From: Acinetobacter sp. XS-4 | GTDB taxonomy: Bacteria; Pseudomonadota; Gammaproteobacteria; Pseudomonadales; Moraxellaceae | Direction of reading: 5' to 3' | Length of the DNA: 64,000 nucleotides | NCBI RefSeq assembly: GCF_023920705.1 | Contig: NZ_CP094657.1 | Coordinates: 2,728,001-2,792,000, forward strand | Shown here: piece by piece, positions 37,022 to 47,375 of the stretch | Numbering within the stretch: the stretch's first letter is position 1 | Layout: each line of letters begins with the position of its first letter | The notes under the pieces: model-generated | Told to the model about the DNA's origin: nothing | What the model saw: the letters and a program-made list of their open reading frames with translations, nothing else | The model's database searches: none | Translations under genes and position numbers: made by a program

Positions 37022-37933
37022 ATGCGTCCTGCTCTGGATTTTAATACCCTGAAAGTGTTCATTGCGGTGGTTGAAAGAGAAAGTTTTGTTGGAGCATCGA
37101 AAATCCTTGAAATGCCGACATCAAACGTGAGTCGCTGTATTTCTCAGTTAGAAGAAAAACTGGATCTTCAGCTCATTGAGCGTAGCACCCGACATATGAA
37201 ACTCACTCAGGCAGGACAGTTACTCTACACTCGAGCTAAGCCATTACTGGAAGCACTTGAGCAAACTGAGACAGAATTAACGTTGCGGCAAATGCAACTC
37301 AAAGGCCCATTGCGAATCTGTATTCCCAATGAAATAGGTCCTGCATTGCTGGGTTCTATTATTGCCGATTTCGCCTGTCAGTACCCAGATCTAGAGATCA
37401 GCTGTGTTACCAATTTGTCAGGTTTCGAATCTCTGCGAGATGATCTGGATTTAGCTATCATTATTACCCGTGGTCAGATGGATAACAGTGACTACATCGC
37501 ACGTCATCTGGTAACTATTCCTTGCACCATTGTTGCAGCCCCATCCCTCATTCAGCGTTACGGCACCCCGACTCATATCCAGCAGTTTGAAGAATTACCC
37601 TGTATTACAACAGTAAGTGCACTTAAAGGTGCTCCTTGGCAATTTGTCAATAAAAAGGGGGAATTCGAGACCATCAAAGTTAAAGGACATTATCGAGTAA
37701 ACAGCGGGGAGATGGCAGGACAAGCCGCTATATCAGGTGTCGGTTTTGCAATTCTATCCGAACAAGCATGCCAACCCTACATTAGCGATGGACGTTTAAT
37801 CGAGATTGAGTTTGAACAATCGGCAGCTCCATTGCAATTGTTCGCACTTTATTCAAATCGCCGTTACTTACCCGCTAAAACAAGAGCACTCATTGATTTC
37901 ATACAGCAAAAATTGAGTGATAGTTCGAGCTGA
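37022..37933 (+). CDS. LysR-family transcriptional regulator
   Basis: A 303-residue regulator. The helix-turn-helix is clear at the N-terminus (FNTLKVFIAVVERESFVGAS, then MPTSNVSRCISQLEEKLD). The effector domain follows (LKGPLRICIPNEIGPALLG, GVGFAILSEQAC). ATG 37022 is preceded by a TTG in frame. Divergent to the MFS gene, which it probably controls. Its base composition looks slightly more GC-rich than the neighbours, so the pair could be acquired. Confidence 0.92.
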   Translation: MRPALDFNTLKVFIAVVERESFVGASKILEMPTSNVSRCISQLEEKLDLQLIERSTRHMKLTQAGQLLYTRAKPLLEALEQTETELTLRQMQLKGPLRICIPNEIGPALLGSIIADFACQYPDLEISCVTNLSGFESLRDDLDLAIIITRGQMDNSDYIARHLVTIPCTIVAAPSLIQRYGTPTHIQQFEELPCITTVSALKGAPWQFVNKKGEFETIKVKGHYRVNSGEMAGQAAISGVGFAILSEQACQPYISDGRLIEIEFEQSAAPLQLFALYSNRRYLPAKTRALIDFIQQKLSDSSS

Positions 37934-38205
37934 TAAGGTTACTTTCTTTTTGCTGCTTATTTCCTCGCTCATTTTAGGAATCCTTTTTGCCAATCAGCCT
38001 CAATTTGTTAAGATGGCAACCGTGAAAAATTAAGTTAAGTTCTCACAAACTGTTAACTCAATATTGACACTAAAAAAGGTACACTAAAAGGTATACTTTT
38101 TTCTTAGACTAAGTCAGATTTACACATAAGTTGTTAGAATTGGTTGGACAACCAAACTTTCAAAGTTAACTTATTTATTATTGATTTTTTAAGGGTTTAA
38201 TACGC

Positions 38206-40845
38206 ATGAATAGCGCTGAAATCATGGCTGACTTATCTTCTCATACACCTATGATGCAGCAATATCTCAAAGTCAAAACGGACTATCAACATGCGTTGCT
38301 GTTTTACCGTATGGGTGATTTTTATGAACTCTTCTTTGAAGATGCTCATTTAGCAGCCAAACTTTTAGGTATCACCTTAACCCATCGTGGTAAAGCTAGT
38401 GGGCGACCTATTCCAATGGCGGGTGTTCCCTATCATGCGGCAGAAGGTTATCTTGCACGTCTGGTCAAAGCTGGGCGCACTGTAGCCATTTGCGAACAAG
38501 TGGGAGAAGTGACAGGTAAAGGTCCAGTTGATCGTAAAGTTGTTCGTATTCTGACCCCTGGTACTTTAACTGATGATGCATTACTCAGCAGTTATCAATC
38601 CTCTAATCTCGTTTCATTATGCATTCATCAAAACCAGATTGGTTTTGCGTTACTCGACTTAAGTGCAGGCATTTTTAAAGTTCAACAACAAGATTACAAG
38701 CCCGAACAATTGCCTATTGAGCTTGCACGTTTAATGCCAAGTGAAATCTTGATTGATGAAGACCTGGTCGACACAAATATTATCGAGCAAATTAAAAAAC
38801 ACTTAGAATGCCCTGTTACCAAACGTCCAAATGTAGACTTCAATCTAAATAACGCACAAAAAACTTTATGTGACCAATTTACGGTATCAACGCTTTCAGG
38901 TTTTGGTTTAGACCCATTACCTTTAGCTAAAGCTGCTGCCGCTGCACTCATTCACTATGCAAAAGAAACCCAAAAAACTGCATTACCACATATCCGTTCA
39001 ATTCAGCTTGAGCAAAGTACAGACTTTATCGCGCTCGACCCAATCACGCGCCGTAACTTAGAAATTATCGAACCGTTATTTGAACATGGCACCTCATTAT
39101 TCCAACTGGTGAATGACTGCCAAACTGCAATGGGTGGCCGTTTATTAAGCCGTACACTCATGCAACCAGTCCGTGATACAGCATTGCTCGATGCTCGTTT
39201 AGATGCGATTGAGCAACTCATTCAGGGATATCACGAAAGCCCAGTTCGTTTAGTGCTTAAAGAAATTGGTGATATAGAACGTGTGCTTAGCCGTGTTGCT
39301 CTAGGCAGTGCGCGACCACGTGATTTAGTACAGCTTCGTCACGCATGCGCACAAATTCCAGCTTTAAGAACGGCGTTAACTCCAGTCATTCAAGCGAAAA
39401 AATCCAAGTTATTAGTTCAACTCGATCAAGAGCTTGGAGATTTTAAAGCGCTTCATCAACATTTAATAGCAGCTATTGTTGAAAATCCGCCAGTATTACT
39501 TCGTGATGGCAATGTAATTGCAGAAGGATATGATGCTGACCTCGATGAATTACGCCAAATTCGTGATCATGCAGGTCAATTCCTCATTGATTTAGAAATC
39601 AAAGAACGTGAACGCACTGGCATTAATACCCTTAAAATCGGCTATAACCGTGTAAGTGGTTACTACATTGAACTGACTCGTGCTCAAGCAGAACAAGCTC
39701 CAGCTGACTATATCCGTCGCCAGACTTTAAAAAATGCTGAACGCTACATTACCCCTGAACTAAAAAGTTTTGAAGATAAAGTTCTGTCGAGCGAATCGCG
39801 TGCATTAGCCCGTGAAAAAGCCTTATTCGAAGCTTTACTTGAAAATCTGCGCGAAAATATTGCTCATCTTCAAATGATGAGTTCGGCAATTGCTCAAATT
39901 GATGTGGTGGCAAACTTTGCTCATCAAGCACGTTTAAACAATTGGGCGCGCCCTGAATTTACCCCAGAAACGGGCATTAAAATTCAGGCTGGTCGCCACC
40001 CTGTCGTTGAAGCTTTAAATAAAGCACCATTTACACCCAATGATACTTTCCTTGATGCTCAGCACCGTATGGCAATTATTACTGGTCCAAACATGGGCGG
40101 TAAATCAACCTTCATGCGTCAAACAGCATTAATTAGTTTGCTTGCTTATTGTGGTAGCTATGTGCCGGCCAAAGCAGCCAAGCTTGGTCCAATTGACCGA
40201 ATTTTCACTCGTATTGGTTCAGCCGACGATTTATCTACGGGTAAATCGACCTTTATGGTTGAGATGACAGAAACTTCACAGATTCTGCACCATGCCACCA
40301 ATCAATCGCTTGTTTTAATGGATGAGGTTGGCCGCGGAACCAGTACCTATGACGGTTTATCTTTAGCTTGGGCTTGCGTAGTTGATTTAACGAAGCGCGT
40401 AAAATGTTTATGTTTATTTGCCACTCATTATTTCGAGTTGACTGAACTTGGTAGTGAAGCAGGAATTGATAACTATCATGTAACTGCGCAAGAACTTAAT
40501 GGCAATCTAATTTTATTGCATAAAGTTCAACAAGGCCCTGCAAGTCAAAGTCATGGTTTACAGGTTGCAAAGTTAGCGGGCATTCCTGCCAACGTTATTA
40601 AAGAAGCGCAGAAGCGTTTACGCATTTTAGAAAAACAGCAGCAGCAACATCTACAAACCAGCTTTCAAAATGATTTGTTTGCTCCACCAGATGCAAACTC
40701 TGGTTCACAAATCATAGAGAAAGTGGTCGAAATAGAAGTTTCATCCCCTGCTCTAGATTTACTTAAGCAAATTGAAGTCGATAACTTATCGCCTCGTCAG
40801 GCGCTTGAACAACTCTATGAGTTGAAAGCTGCACTGAAATCTTAA
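38206..40845 (+). CDS. mutS: DNA mismatch repair protein MutS
   Basis: A full-length, 879-residue MutS. The mismatch-reading motif [10 protein letters not shown] is near residue 44 (GDFYELF with the Phe-X-Glu), the ATPase has Walker [14 protein letters not shown], then Walker [19 protein letters not shown] and the FATHYFEL switch. A C-terminal tail for dimer/tetramer formation and clamp binding follows (DLFAPP is a possible clamp-binding motif). It recognises base mismatches and recruits MutL. Monocistronic. Confidence 0.98.
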   Translation: MNSAEIMADLSSHTPMMQQYLKVKTDYQHALLFYRMGDFYELFFEDAHLAAKLLGITLTHRGKASGRPIPMAGVPYHAAEGYLARLVKAGRTVAICEQVGEVTGKGPVDRKVVRILTPGTLTDDALLSSYQSSNLVSLCIHQNQIGFALLDLSAGIFKVQQQDYKPEQLPIELARLMPSEILIDEDLVDTNIIEQIKKHLECPVTKRPNVDFNLNNAQKTLCDQFTVSTLSGFGLDPLPLAKAAAAALIHYAKETQKTALPHIRSIQLEQSTDFIALDPITRRNLEIIEPLFEHGTSLFQLVNDCQTAMGGRLLSRTLMQPVRDTALLDARLDAIEQLIQGYHESPVRLVLKEIGDIERVLSRVALGSARPRDLVQLRHACAQIPALRTALTPVIQAKKSKLLVQLDQELGDFKALHQHLIAAIVENPPVLLRDGNVIAEGYDADLDELRQIRDHAGQFLIDLEIKERERTGINTLKIGYNRVSGYYIELTRAQAEQAPADYIRRQTLKNAERYITPELKSFEDKVLSSESRALAREKALFEALLENLRENIAHLQMMSSAIAQIDVVANFAHQARLNNWARPEFTPETGIKIQAGRHPVVEALNKAPFTPNDTFLDAQHRMAIITGPNMGGKSTFMRQTALISLLAYCGSYVPAKAAKLGPIDRIFTRIGSADDLSTGKSTFMVEMTETSQILHHATNQSLVLMDEVGRGTSTYDGLSLAWACVVDLTKRVKCLCLFATHYFELTELGSEAGIDNYHVTAQELNGNLILLHKVQQGPASQSHGLQVAKLAGIPANVIKEAQKRLRILEKQQQQHLQTSFQNDLFAPPDANSGSQIIEKVVEIEVSSPALDLLKQIEVDNLSPRQALEQLYELKAALKS

Positions 40846-40906
40846 TAAATCACGTCCGAATAAGCAGGCTTAGGTCTGCTTATTCATCTTAGAGAATAAT
40901 ATTTAT

Positions 40907-41437
40907 ATGATCTTAAGATCTTTGCAATATTCAGAAATCGATCTTATTTGGCAGCAGATTAGCCGCCGTGAATTAATTACTCAAAACTACATACAAAACC
41001 AGCAACATTTAGAATTAGTAGATTGTTTTTTTGATGTGCAACATTGGGACTCGTATCATCTAGAAAATGACCCACCTAAACTAAAACAACTCTATGAACA
41101 AGGTTCAATATTCATCGGTGCATTTGACGCTTCTGAAAAACTGGTTGGTGTAAGTGTAGTCTCAAATCAATTTATAGCGGATTACCCTCACGCGAAATTA
41201 CTCCACTATTTCTATGTCGATGCAGACCAGCAAGGTCAAGGCATTGGTGCTAAGCTTATGCAAGCTGCAAAAGAGTCTGCCAAGCAACTCGGTGCAAACC
41301 AACTGTATATTTCAGCAACTCCAAGTCGGCGCACTGTTGACTTCTATATGAAGCATGGCGCGCAACCCTTGGGTGCTCCAGATCAACAACTTTGGCAGCT
41401 CGAACCTGAAGATATTCATTTGTTATATACCTTGTAA
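40907..41437 (+). CDS. GNAT-family N-acetyltransferase
   Basis: A 176-residue acetyltransferase. The acetyl-CoA binding motif A is LLHYFYVDADQQGQGIGAKL (Gln-Gln-Gly-Gln-Gly-Ile-Gly, residues near 103-111), followed by LGANQLYISATPSRRTVDFY. The substrate is unknown. It lies 61 bases after mutS and may be on the same message or its own. Confidence 0.88.
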   Translation: MILRSLQYSEIDLIWQQISRRELITQNYIQNQQHLELVDCFFDVQHWDSYHLENDPPKLKQLYEQGSIFIGAFDASEKLVGVSVVSNQFIADYPHAKLLHYFYVDADQQGQGIGAKLMQAAKESAKQLGANQLYISATPSRRTVDFYMKHGAQPLGAPDQQLWQLEPEDIHLLYTL

Positions 41438-41782
41438 TCCTAAAGATTTAAGACTATTTCAACAAAAAAGGCTGAAAATCAAAATTTGTAAAAGAAAAAA
41501 TGAGAAATTAAGATATTTATGAAAATAGATGCCTTGACTTAAATGACATCTAAACAATTAAATAAAATAATTTTTAAGTTATTGTTTTATAAAATATATT
41601 ATTATTTTAATTTTATAGACTAGCAGTTCACAAGGTTGAAAGATCTGTTTGATTATCAACGTATTAACTTATCTTCATATGCATGAATAAAGAATATCAA
41701 TAAAAGCAATTGTTTGTTTACCCCTTTTTTGCCTAAAATAAGCTATTCGAAATGAAACCATATTTTTTAGGTAGCTGTCGCC
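41438..41782. other. Intergenic region, 345 bp
   Basis: AT-rich spacer between the acetyltransferase and the ferredoxin gene. The fdxA promoter should be near 41720-41765, but the boxes are not clear. No ORF or strong hairpin seen. Confidence 0.4.
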
Positions 41783-42106
41783 ATGACCTTTGTTGTCACT
41801 GAAAATTGTATTAAATGTAAATACCAAGATTGCGTAGAAGTTTGTCCTGTAGACTGTTTTTACGAAGGTCCGAATTTCCTAGTGATTAATCCGGATGAAT
41901 GTATTGACTGTGCATTATGTGAACCAGAGTGCCCGGCAAATGCAATTTTCTCTGAAGATGAGTTACCAGAAGGTCAGGAAGTGTTTATTGAATTAAATGC
42001 GGACCTTTCTCAAAAATGGCCTAACATTACTCAAATTGGTGATCAACCAGCTGACCGTGAAGAATGGAACGGCAAACCTGATAAATTACAATATCTTGAA
42101 AAGTAA
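41783..42106 (+). CDS. fdxA: 7Fe-8S ferredoxin FdxA
   Basis: A 107-residue ferredoxin with a [3Fe-4S] and a [4Fe-4S] cluster. Cluster cysteines are [18 protein letters not shown] (first half) and [16 protein letters not shown] (second half). The C-terminal extension [20 protein letters not shown] is typical of Azotobacter-type ferredoxin I. It is a low-potential electron carrier; partner unknown. A strong terminator follows. Confidence 0.96.
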   Translation: MTFVVTENCIKCKYQDCVEVCPVDCFYEGPNFLVINPDECIDCALCEPECPANAIFSEDELPEGQEVFIELNADLSQKWPNITQIGDQPADREEWNGKPDKLQYLEK

Positions 42107-42110
42107 TTTC

Positions 42111-42141
42111 AAAAAAGATCAGCAACCGCTGATCTTTTTTT
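42111..42141 (+). terminator. Intrinsic terminator of fdxA
   Basis: AAAAAAGATCAGC, an AACC loop, then GCTGATCTTTTTTT. Starts four bases after the fdxA stop. Confidence 0.92.
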
Positions 42142-42237
42142 ATACCCTATTCAAACATTTCATTGCAAATTCCTCGTAATTTGTGCACTGTTTTGCATTA
42201 AAATAGCCGCAATATTTATAAATGCTTAATTTTTCTT

Positions 42238-42960
42238 ATGCGGAAGTTTTTGCAGAGTCTGGTGCCTTTATGCATAATCCCAGCGGTTATGGTGGGTTGT
42301 GTCAGCTCTCCCCAACACACAACAACAGGCAAAACCTCTCCAAGTGGTAAACGAATCTTTATTCCACAAGAGCGCGTTATTATCGAGCGCCCGATTCGCC
42401 CTAAAATTGAGCCTGCGTCCTACCGCGCTTGGTTAAATACAGGCGATCACTATGAACGAGTACGTGAATATGAAAAATTTCTAGCACGTAATGATGTAGT
42501 CGGTATCGTACCAAGTTTTGAATTATTAAGATCAGCACGTGATTGGCAAAAATGCGGTAGTTCAGAATATGCGGTACCAAACCGTGAGCTATGGAATAAC
42601 TCTTTATCAACCCTACGCGTATTTAAATATTTAGTTGCAGCAAAAGTTCTAACCGACTTTGAAGTGACTTCAGTTTATCGCGACCTGCCTTTAAACCAGT
42701 GTGCTGGCGGGGCAAGCTCTTCTAAACATTTATTTAACTCTGCAATTGATTTCCGTATTGGACCAGAAGTTCCACAGCCAGAAGACTATGCTTTTATTGA
42801 AAATACAAAGTTTAAACTTTGTCAGTTCTGGGCTCAGCATGGCCAAAGCTTAAACTTAGGTGTTGGTTTATATAGCTCTGGACAGATTCACATTGATACT
42901 CAAGGCTATCGTACTTGGGGACCTGACCTCACCCGAAACAGTTCGATGTGTAATTTCTAA
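42238..42960 (+). CDS. Lipoprotein with an M15-type D,D-peptidase-like domain
   Basis: A 240-residue protein with a lipoprotein signal (MVGC; acylated Cys at 21). The C-terminal half has the M15 zinc-peptidase arrangement: SSSKHLFNSAIDFRIG (His and Asp ligands) and GQIHIDTQGYRTWG (second His), with an Arg in TSVYRDLPLNQ. It is probably an outer-membrane-attached peptidoglycan carboxypeptidase or a binding relative. A hairpin terminator follows directly. Confidence 0.78.
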   Translation: MRKFLQSLVPLCIIPAVMVGCVSSPQHTTTGKTSPSGKRIFIPQERVIIERPIRPKIEPASYRAWLNTGDHYERVREYEKFLARNDVVGIVPSFELLRSARDWQKCGSSEYAVPNRELWNNSLSTLRVFKYLVAAKVLTDFEVTSVYRDLPLNQCAGGASSSKHLFNSAIDFRIGPEVPQPEDYAFIENTKFKLCQFWAQHGQSLNLGVGLYSSGQIHIDTQGYRTWGPDLTRNSSMCNF

Positions 42961-42963
42961 TTT

Positions 42964-42995
42964 AAAAAACTCCTTTCAACTGAAAGGAGTTTTTT
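42964..42995 (+). terminator. Intrinsic terminator
   Basis: AAAAAACTCCTTT pairs with AAAGGAGTTTTTT around CAACTG, starting three bases after the lipoprotein stop. Confidence 0.9.
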
Positions 42996-43098
42996 ATTGT
43001 TCATTTCTCAATCAACCAAAATTTCTTGAAACGAAGATTTTTGCACTCTATGCATAAACGTTTAAAATAGCATGATCAACATATAGGTAAATTTGATT

Positions 43099-43767
43099 AT
43101 GCAGCAGATGTGGACAGACATTGACCAATATATCGATTCACATTTAATTCCCGAAGACCCGCGACTTGAATATGCATTAAAGAATACCGACGAACACGGC
43201 TTTTCAAATCATCTTGCAGTAGCACCTAACCAAGGTATGTTCTTGCAGATGCTTATTCAAATGAATAAATGCAAACGAGTTTTAGAAATCGGAACCTTTG
43301 CTGCATACAGTACTATCTGGTTGGGCCGTGCTTTACCTGAAGATGGTTATTTACTCACAATTGAAGGCCGTGATACTCATGCAGAAATGGCTCAAAAAAA
43401 TATCGACCATGCTAACCTTCCTGTAAAAGTTGAGCTTAAAGCTGGCCGTGCCGCAGATATCCTTTCCGCGATTGATCCTCAATCTGTCGAGCCTTTTGAT
43501 TTTATTTTCATTGATGCCGATAAACAGGGTTATCCTGAATATTTAGAATTGAGTCTGAAATTCTCTAGATCAGGTACGATTATTGTGCTGGATAATGTAA
43601 TTCGCGCAGGTGATATTTTAAATCCAGATAATAAAAAACCGAGTATTGAAGGCATTCGTGAAATGTTTAAAGCTCTCGAAAACCACCCACAAATACTATC
43701 TTGCACAGCATTACAAACAGTTGGCTCAAAAGGTCATGATGGCTTCGCAATTGCAATTGTGAAATAA
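43099..43767 (+). CDS. SAM-dependent O-methyltransferase, CCoAOMT/YrrM type
   Basis: A 222-residue class I methyltransferase of the catechol/caffeoyl-CoA family. The SAM motif is VLEIGTFAAYSTIWLGRAL, the second strand acid is in LTIEGRDTHAE, and the metal site lies in FDFIFIDADKQGYPEY and IIVLDNVIRAGDI. Substrate unknown. The ATG at 43099 is preferred over an upstream TTG. Confidence 0.92.
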   Translation: MQQMWTDIDQYIDSHLIPEDPRLEYALKNTDEHGFSNHLAVAPNQGMFLQMLIQMNKCKRVLEIGTFAAYSTIWLGRALPEDGYLLTIEGRDTHAEMAQKNIDHANLPVKVELKAGRAADILSAIDPQSVEPFDFIFIDADKQGYPEYLELSLKFSRSGTIIVLDNVIRAGDILNPDNKKPSIEGIREMFKALENHPQILSCTALQTVGSKGHDGFAIAIVK

Positions 43768-43837
43768 TGGTTAAAAAATCATCTTTTTTATTTTATTCTT
43801 TATAATCAATAAATTACTTTTATTACTGTTGCTTTTC

Positions 43838-43874
43838 CATATAGTTATCCACAAGATTTGCGGATAACTATATG
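43838..43874. terminator. Hairpin with an embedded DnaA-box-like sequence
   Basis: CATATAGTTATCC (43838-43850) pairs perfectly with GGATAACTATATG (43862-43874). The junction reads TTATCCACA (43845-43853), identical to a consensus DnaA box. It lies between the ends of two convergent genes, so termination is the simplest reading. Confidence 0.5.
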
Positions 43875-43883
43875 CAAATCTCA

Positions 43884-44726
43884 TCATTTAGCCACAAGTA
43901 ACGGTACAGTCGCGTTTCGGAATATAGTTGTTGCAATACTTCCTAAGAAGAATTGATGAATCTTGCTATGACTAAATGCCCCTAACACAATAATTTGAAT
44001 ACCGTGTTCTTGTTGGTACTCTAAAATATTTTGTGCAACATCACCATAGCGATAAACGGTCACAACATCAATGCCCGCTTGTTTCAGGTAATGCTCAGGT
44101 TCATTTAAAATTTCTGGATGATCCCCTACATAGACCAAATGACATTGGAGTGTGCGTAATAAATCACTTTGTGCAATACGACGCATCATTTTTTGGCAAG
44201 TTGGTGAATATTCATAAGCAAAGATGAATCGTGTTGGTATTTTAAAGTTTTCACCAATGGTCAAGATAGTACAGTTAGCTCCACGAATAAAGTTTTCAAC
44301 ATTACTGCCAATTGGTTTATGTTTTTCGGCGGCTCTTTCTCCGACTCGACCTAAAATTACAATGTCATTTTCATGCAAGAGATTAAAACTTTGCTCTAAA
44401 AAGTCACCCTTTTCTTGAATTTTTGAACACGTAATACCGTGTTTTTCTTGAATAAGATCAGAAATGTGACGGAGTAAATTATTGCTATAGTCTAAAGCGA
44501 GTTCACTTTGTTTTTGTTCCAGCTCAGCTAACTCTTTTAGCAGCATTGCATTGCTTTCAAAGCCGATTACTCCACTAATTTCACCTAAATGATAACTTGC
44601 AGGGTAATAGTCTAGAATTTGTAATAATACAAGTTCTCGTCCGGTTGCTTTAGCAACCCATGCTGCTGCATCGGCAATAGCATTAATACACGGTGATGAG
44701 TCAATACACGCAATAACACGGTTCAT
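43884..44726 (-). CDS. Universal stress protein, tandem UspA domains
   Basis: A 280-residue protein made of two Usp domains. The first begins RVIACIDSSPCINAIADAAA and ends with VILGRVGERA / IGSNVENFIRGANCTILTIG; the second ends IIVLGAFSHSKIHQFFLGSI and NATVPLLVA. The G-2x-G-9x-G(S/N) ATP-binding pattern is partly kept in both. Such proteins help survival under stress; the exact role is unknown. Monocistronic. Confidence 0.92.
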   Translation of the reverse strand: MNRVIACIDSSPCINAIADAAAWVAKATGRELVLLQILDYYPASYHLGEISGVIGFESNAMLLKELAELEQKQSELALDYSNNLLRHISDLIQEKHGITCSKIQEKGDFLEQSFNLLHENDIVILGRVGERAAEKHKPIGSNVENFIRGANCTILTIGENFKIPTRFIFAYEYSPTCQKMMRRIAQSDLLRTLQCHLVYVGDHPEILNEPEHYLKQAGIDVVTVYRYGDVAQNILEYQQEHGIQIIVLGAFSHSKIHQFFLGSIATTIFRNATVPLLVAK

Positions 44727-44881
44727 GTTAGCCTCTCTTCTTCAGGTCTTTTGCCTTGGAGATTATTCTTAAAACTTAGCTTTAACTTAACATAGATAAA
44801 AATTGGTATGTTAAGGTTTATGTATAAAAATCAACTTTTTTGTTTAAAGATCAAACATTTTATTACATTCTTAAGACTGTT

Positions 44882-45493
44882 TTATTCTCTTACGCGAATA
44901 AATTTTGCGGGATTCCCACCGACAATATGGTAAGGCTCAACATCTTTGGTCACCATACTATTCATGCCAACCACAGCATGTTTTCCTATTTTAATACCGT
45001 CTTTAATACCCACATGTGCACCTAACCAAACGTCCTGCTCAATTTCAATTCCTTTGGAAGTGACGGGTTGCTGGTAAAGTGGGCGGTCTAACTGCATACC
45101 ATGATCAAATGCATATAAGTGACAATATGCCGCAATACGAACTTGATCATGCAACTTTATGCCAGCTCGCCCACCATCTAAAATACAATGATGATTTATC
45201 GCGACTTCACTGCCAATTTCAAGTGGTCCGTGCAAACTGCAATCTGCGGCAACAAAACAATTATCACCAATAATAATTTTGCGTCCCGGCTCAGCAAAAA
45301 TATGAGCTAATGGTGAAATAAAACAGTTTTCACCAATCTCAACGGTTTCCATGTCCATCAAATAAGTTTGATATTCTTTTTGCCATTCTTCGGCCCAAGC
45401 GCGATTTTTAGGTTTTAAAGTCCAATATAACCATGGCATATAGTTTAAGCGGTGCTTATGTTGCTCGCGATATTTCAGTAAGGAATCAGTCAT
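44882..45493 (-). CDS. Hexapeptide-repeat acyltransferase (WbbJ/MaoC-acetyltransferase-like)
   Basis: A 203-residue left-handed beta-helix transferase. Hexapeptide repeats run from IGENCFISPLAHIFAEPG through IGDNCFVAADCSLHGPLEIG to IGKHAVVGMNSMVTKDVEPY, ending with the family tail VGGNPAKFIRVRE. The catalytic His is probably in AFDHGMQLDR. It may acetylate a sugar or another small molecule. It overlaps the yigZ stop by eight bases, so the two are co-expressed. Confidence 0.85.
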   Translation of the reverse strand: MTDSLLKYREQHKHRLNYMPWLYWTLKPKNRAWAEEWQKEYQTYLMDMETVEIGENCFISPLAHIFAEPGRKIIIGDNCFVAADCSLHGPLEIGSEVAINHHCILDGGRAGIKLHDQVRIAAYCHLYAFDHGMQLDRPLYQQPVTSKGIEIEQDVWLGAHVGIKDGIKIGKHAVVGMNSMVTKDVEPYHIVGGNPAKFIRVRE

Positions 45494-46085
45494 CGGTTAA
45501 TTCCTCTTCAATTTTCAACTCTTCACGGCCACGCGTTACGTCTCGGAGTTTCAAAGCAAGCGGTTCAATTTGATGTATTTGTAACCTTGCTTCGATATCC
45601 ACACCCGTTGCAGTGTAGGTTTCCTGATATTCAATTTGTTGTTGAGTTAGCTCATATTGAAAGATAGCCCACTCATTAAAGTGACAAGAAAAATAAATCG
45701 TCTTCTTCGCAATGAGTTCAATACGCTCAGCCAAAAGCAAACATTGCCCAGCACAGCCTCCATATGCTCGAACAAGGCCGCCTGTTCCAAGTTTTATTCC
45801 ACCATACCAGCGATTAACCATCACAATAATATTCGTCAGGTCATTCCCTTCAATGGTCGCCAAGATTGGACGCCCTGCTGTTCCCGACGGCTCACCATCA
45901 TCGTTAAAACGAACGTTATGACCAATTTTCCATGCCCAACATTGGTGAGTTGTCGAGATATCTTTATTGAGTTCTAAAAATTCTTTAACTTGCTGTTCAT
46001 TTTCTACTGGCGCAGCAATAGCCTGAAATCTGCTTTTTTTAATTTCTTCTTCAAATGTAACGGGTGATGCAATCGTAAAAGCCAT
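45486..46085 (-). CDS. yigZ: YigZ/IMPACT-family protein
   Basis: A 199-residue protein of the YigZ family. The N-terminal IMPACT domain is unmistakable: FEEEIKKSRFQAIAAPV, HQCWAWKIGHNVRFNDDGEP, GTAGRPILATIEG and NRWYGGIKLGTGGLVRAYGG. A small C-terminal domain follows. The cellular role is unclear; the eukaryotic relative modulates translation control. Upstream partner of the acyltransferase gene. Confidence 0.93.
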   Translation of the reverse strand: MAFTIASPVTFEEEIKKSRFQAIAAPVENEQQVKEFLELNKDISTTHQCWAWKIGHNVRFNDDGEPSGTAGRPILATIEGNDLTNIIVMVNRWYGGIKLGTGGLVRAYGGCAGQCLLLAERIELIAKKTIYFSCHFNEWAIFQYELTQQQIEYQETYTATGVDIEARLQIHQIEPLALKLRDVTRGREELKIEEELTDD

Positions 46086-46146
46086 AAATTAAATAAAGCA
46101 TAATAAAAATCAAATTATAACGTGAATTTAATAGAATCAAACCCAT

Positions 46147-46177
46147 AAAAAAAGCCCCGAATCTCGGGGCTTTTTTT
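46147..46177. terminator. Strong bidirectional terminator
   Basis: AAAAAAAGCCCCGA, loop ATC, then TCGGGGCTTTTTTT. It begins two bases beyond the stop of the leftward secretion gene and so ends that operon; it also insulates yigZ. Confidence 0.93.
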
Positions 46178-46178
46178 A

Positions 46179-47375
46179 TTATCTTTCTCTTAACGCTTCT
46201 TTGGCTTTATTAAATGGTTTAAGTAAATAATCGAGTACTGTTTTTTCACCCGTACGAATATCTACTGTTGCCACCATACCCGGTGTAATTCCAAATGCTT
46301 TACCGTCTTTATTATAAAGCTTGTCGGAATCGGTTCGAATATAAACACGATAATAGAATTGGTCTTGTTTAACTTCATCACGAATCGTATCCGGTGAAAT
46401 CACCGTAACTTTACCCTTTAAACCACCATAAATTGAGTAGTCATAGGCAGTAATCTTAACCAGTGCTTCTTGTCCCGGACGAATAAAAGCAATGTCACGC
46501 GGCAAAATACGCGCCTCAATGAGCAGCTGTTCATCAATCGGAACAATGGTCATCAATTTACCGTTTTGTGGAATAACACCACCATGGGTAGTAACCGCAA
46601 TTTCTTTTACAACACCACGTACCGGTGCTTTAAACACCGCACGATCTAAACTGTCACTACGACCCAGTACAATTTGTTGTTGCGTTTCACTATCCGTATT
46701 CGCTTTCGATAACTCTTCACGAGCCTTAACATAATACTGGTTCTGCGCATCATTCATTTTGTTTCTAAGATCATTTGCTTCACGACGTAACCGTAAAACT
46801 TCAACCTCACTTGCCGCACCTTTAGCAACCAACGGCTCTGTCATTGCCAGCTCTTGTTGTACCAGTTGTAAAGCCTGTTTTAAACCTGCAAGTGTTTGCT
46901 CAAGATCAGCGCGGCGTGAGCGATATAGCGCTGTTTCTTCATGTACAAGTTTTGGTTCTTTCATCACAATTTCTGGAAAAACCAATGGTGTACCGTTTAC
47001 TTCCGCACGCAAACGCGCTGCTGTCGCCTGAGCAGAAATCAATAAAGATCTTGATTCACCGACATTAGATGCAAAACGGGTTGGATCTAATTGCGCAAGA
47101 ATTTCACCCTTTTGAACAATATCGCCTTCTTGTACATTGAGCTTGGTTAAAATACCACCTTCCAAAGACTGAATCACCTGCTCTTTAGATGATGGAATCA
47201 CTTTACCCGTACCGGTAGAAACTTCTTCAAGTTTAAATACCCATGCCCAAATAAAGAAAATAACTAAACCAATCCCCACAATCCAGATCACTAAACTGGC
47301 ACGTGGTAATGGTGGTTCAGTATAAGAGACATTCATTGAACGGGTGAGTTCTTGTTCTTGTTTTGGTTCGCTCAT
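46179..47375 (-). CDS. Type I secretion membrane-fusion protein, HlyD/LapC family
   Basis: A 398-residue periplasmic adaptor. One N-terminal membrane helix (SLVIWIVGIGLVIFFIWAWVF), a lipoyl half (GKVIPSSKEQVIQSLEGGIL), a long helical hairpin (ERLRAEVNGTPL to SEVEVLRLRREAND) and the second half with FKAPVRGVVKEIAVTTHGGV. It links the inner-membrane ABC exporter to the outer-membrane TolC-like channel. Its ATG overlaps the ABC gene stop by four bases (ATGA). Confidence 0.93.
   Translation of the reverse strand: MSEPKQEQELTRSMNVSYTEPPLPRASLVIWIVGIGLVIFFIWAWVFKLEEVSTGTGKVIPSSKEQVIQSLEGGILTKLNVQEGDIVQKGEILAQLDPTRFASNVGESRSLLISAQATAARLRAEVNGTPLVFPEIVMKEPKLVHEETALYRSRRADLEQTLAGLKQALQLVQQELAMTEPLVAKGAASEVEVLRLRREANDLRNKMNDAQNQYYVKAREELSKANTDSETQQQIVLGRSDSLDRAVFKAPVRGVVKEIAVTTHGGVIPQNGKLMTIVPIDEQLLIEARILPRDIAFIRPGQEALVKITAYDYSIYGGLKGKVTVISPDTIRDEVKQDQFYYRVYIRTDSDKLYNKDGKAFGITPGMVATVDIRTGEKTVLDYLLKPFNKAKEALRER

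Noticed and set aside
38061..38098. TTGACA ... TATACT as the mutS promoter
   Set aside because: The spacing is 22 bases, too long for a sigma-70 promoter; the true boxes remain unclear.
43839..43874. Replication origin suggested by a DnaA box
   Set aside because: Only one box, no dnaA/gyrB/rpmH genes and no AT-rich unwinding repeats nearby.
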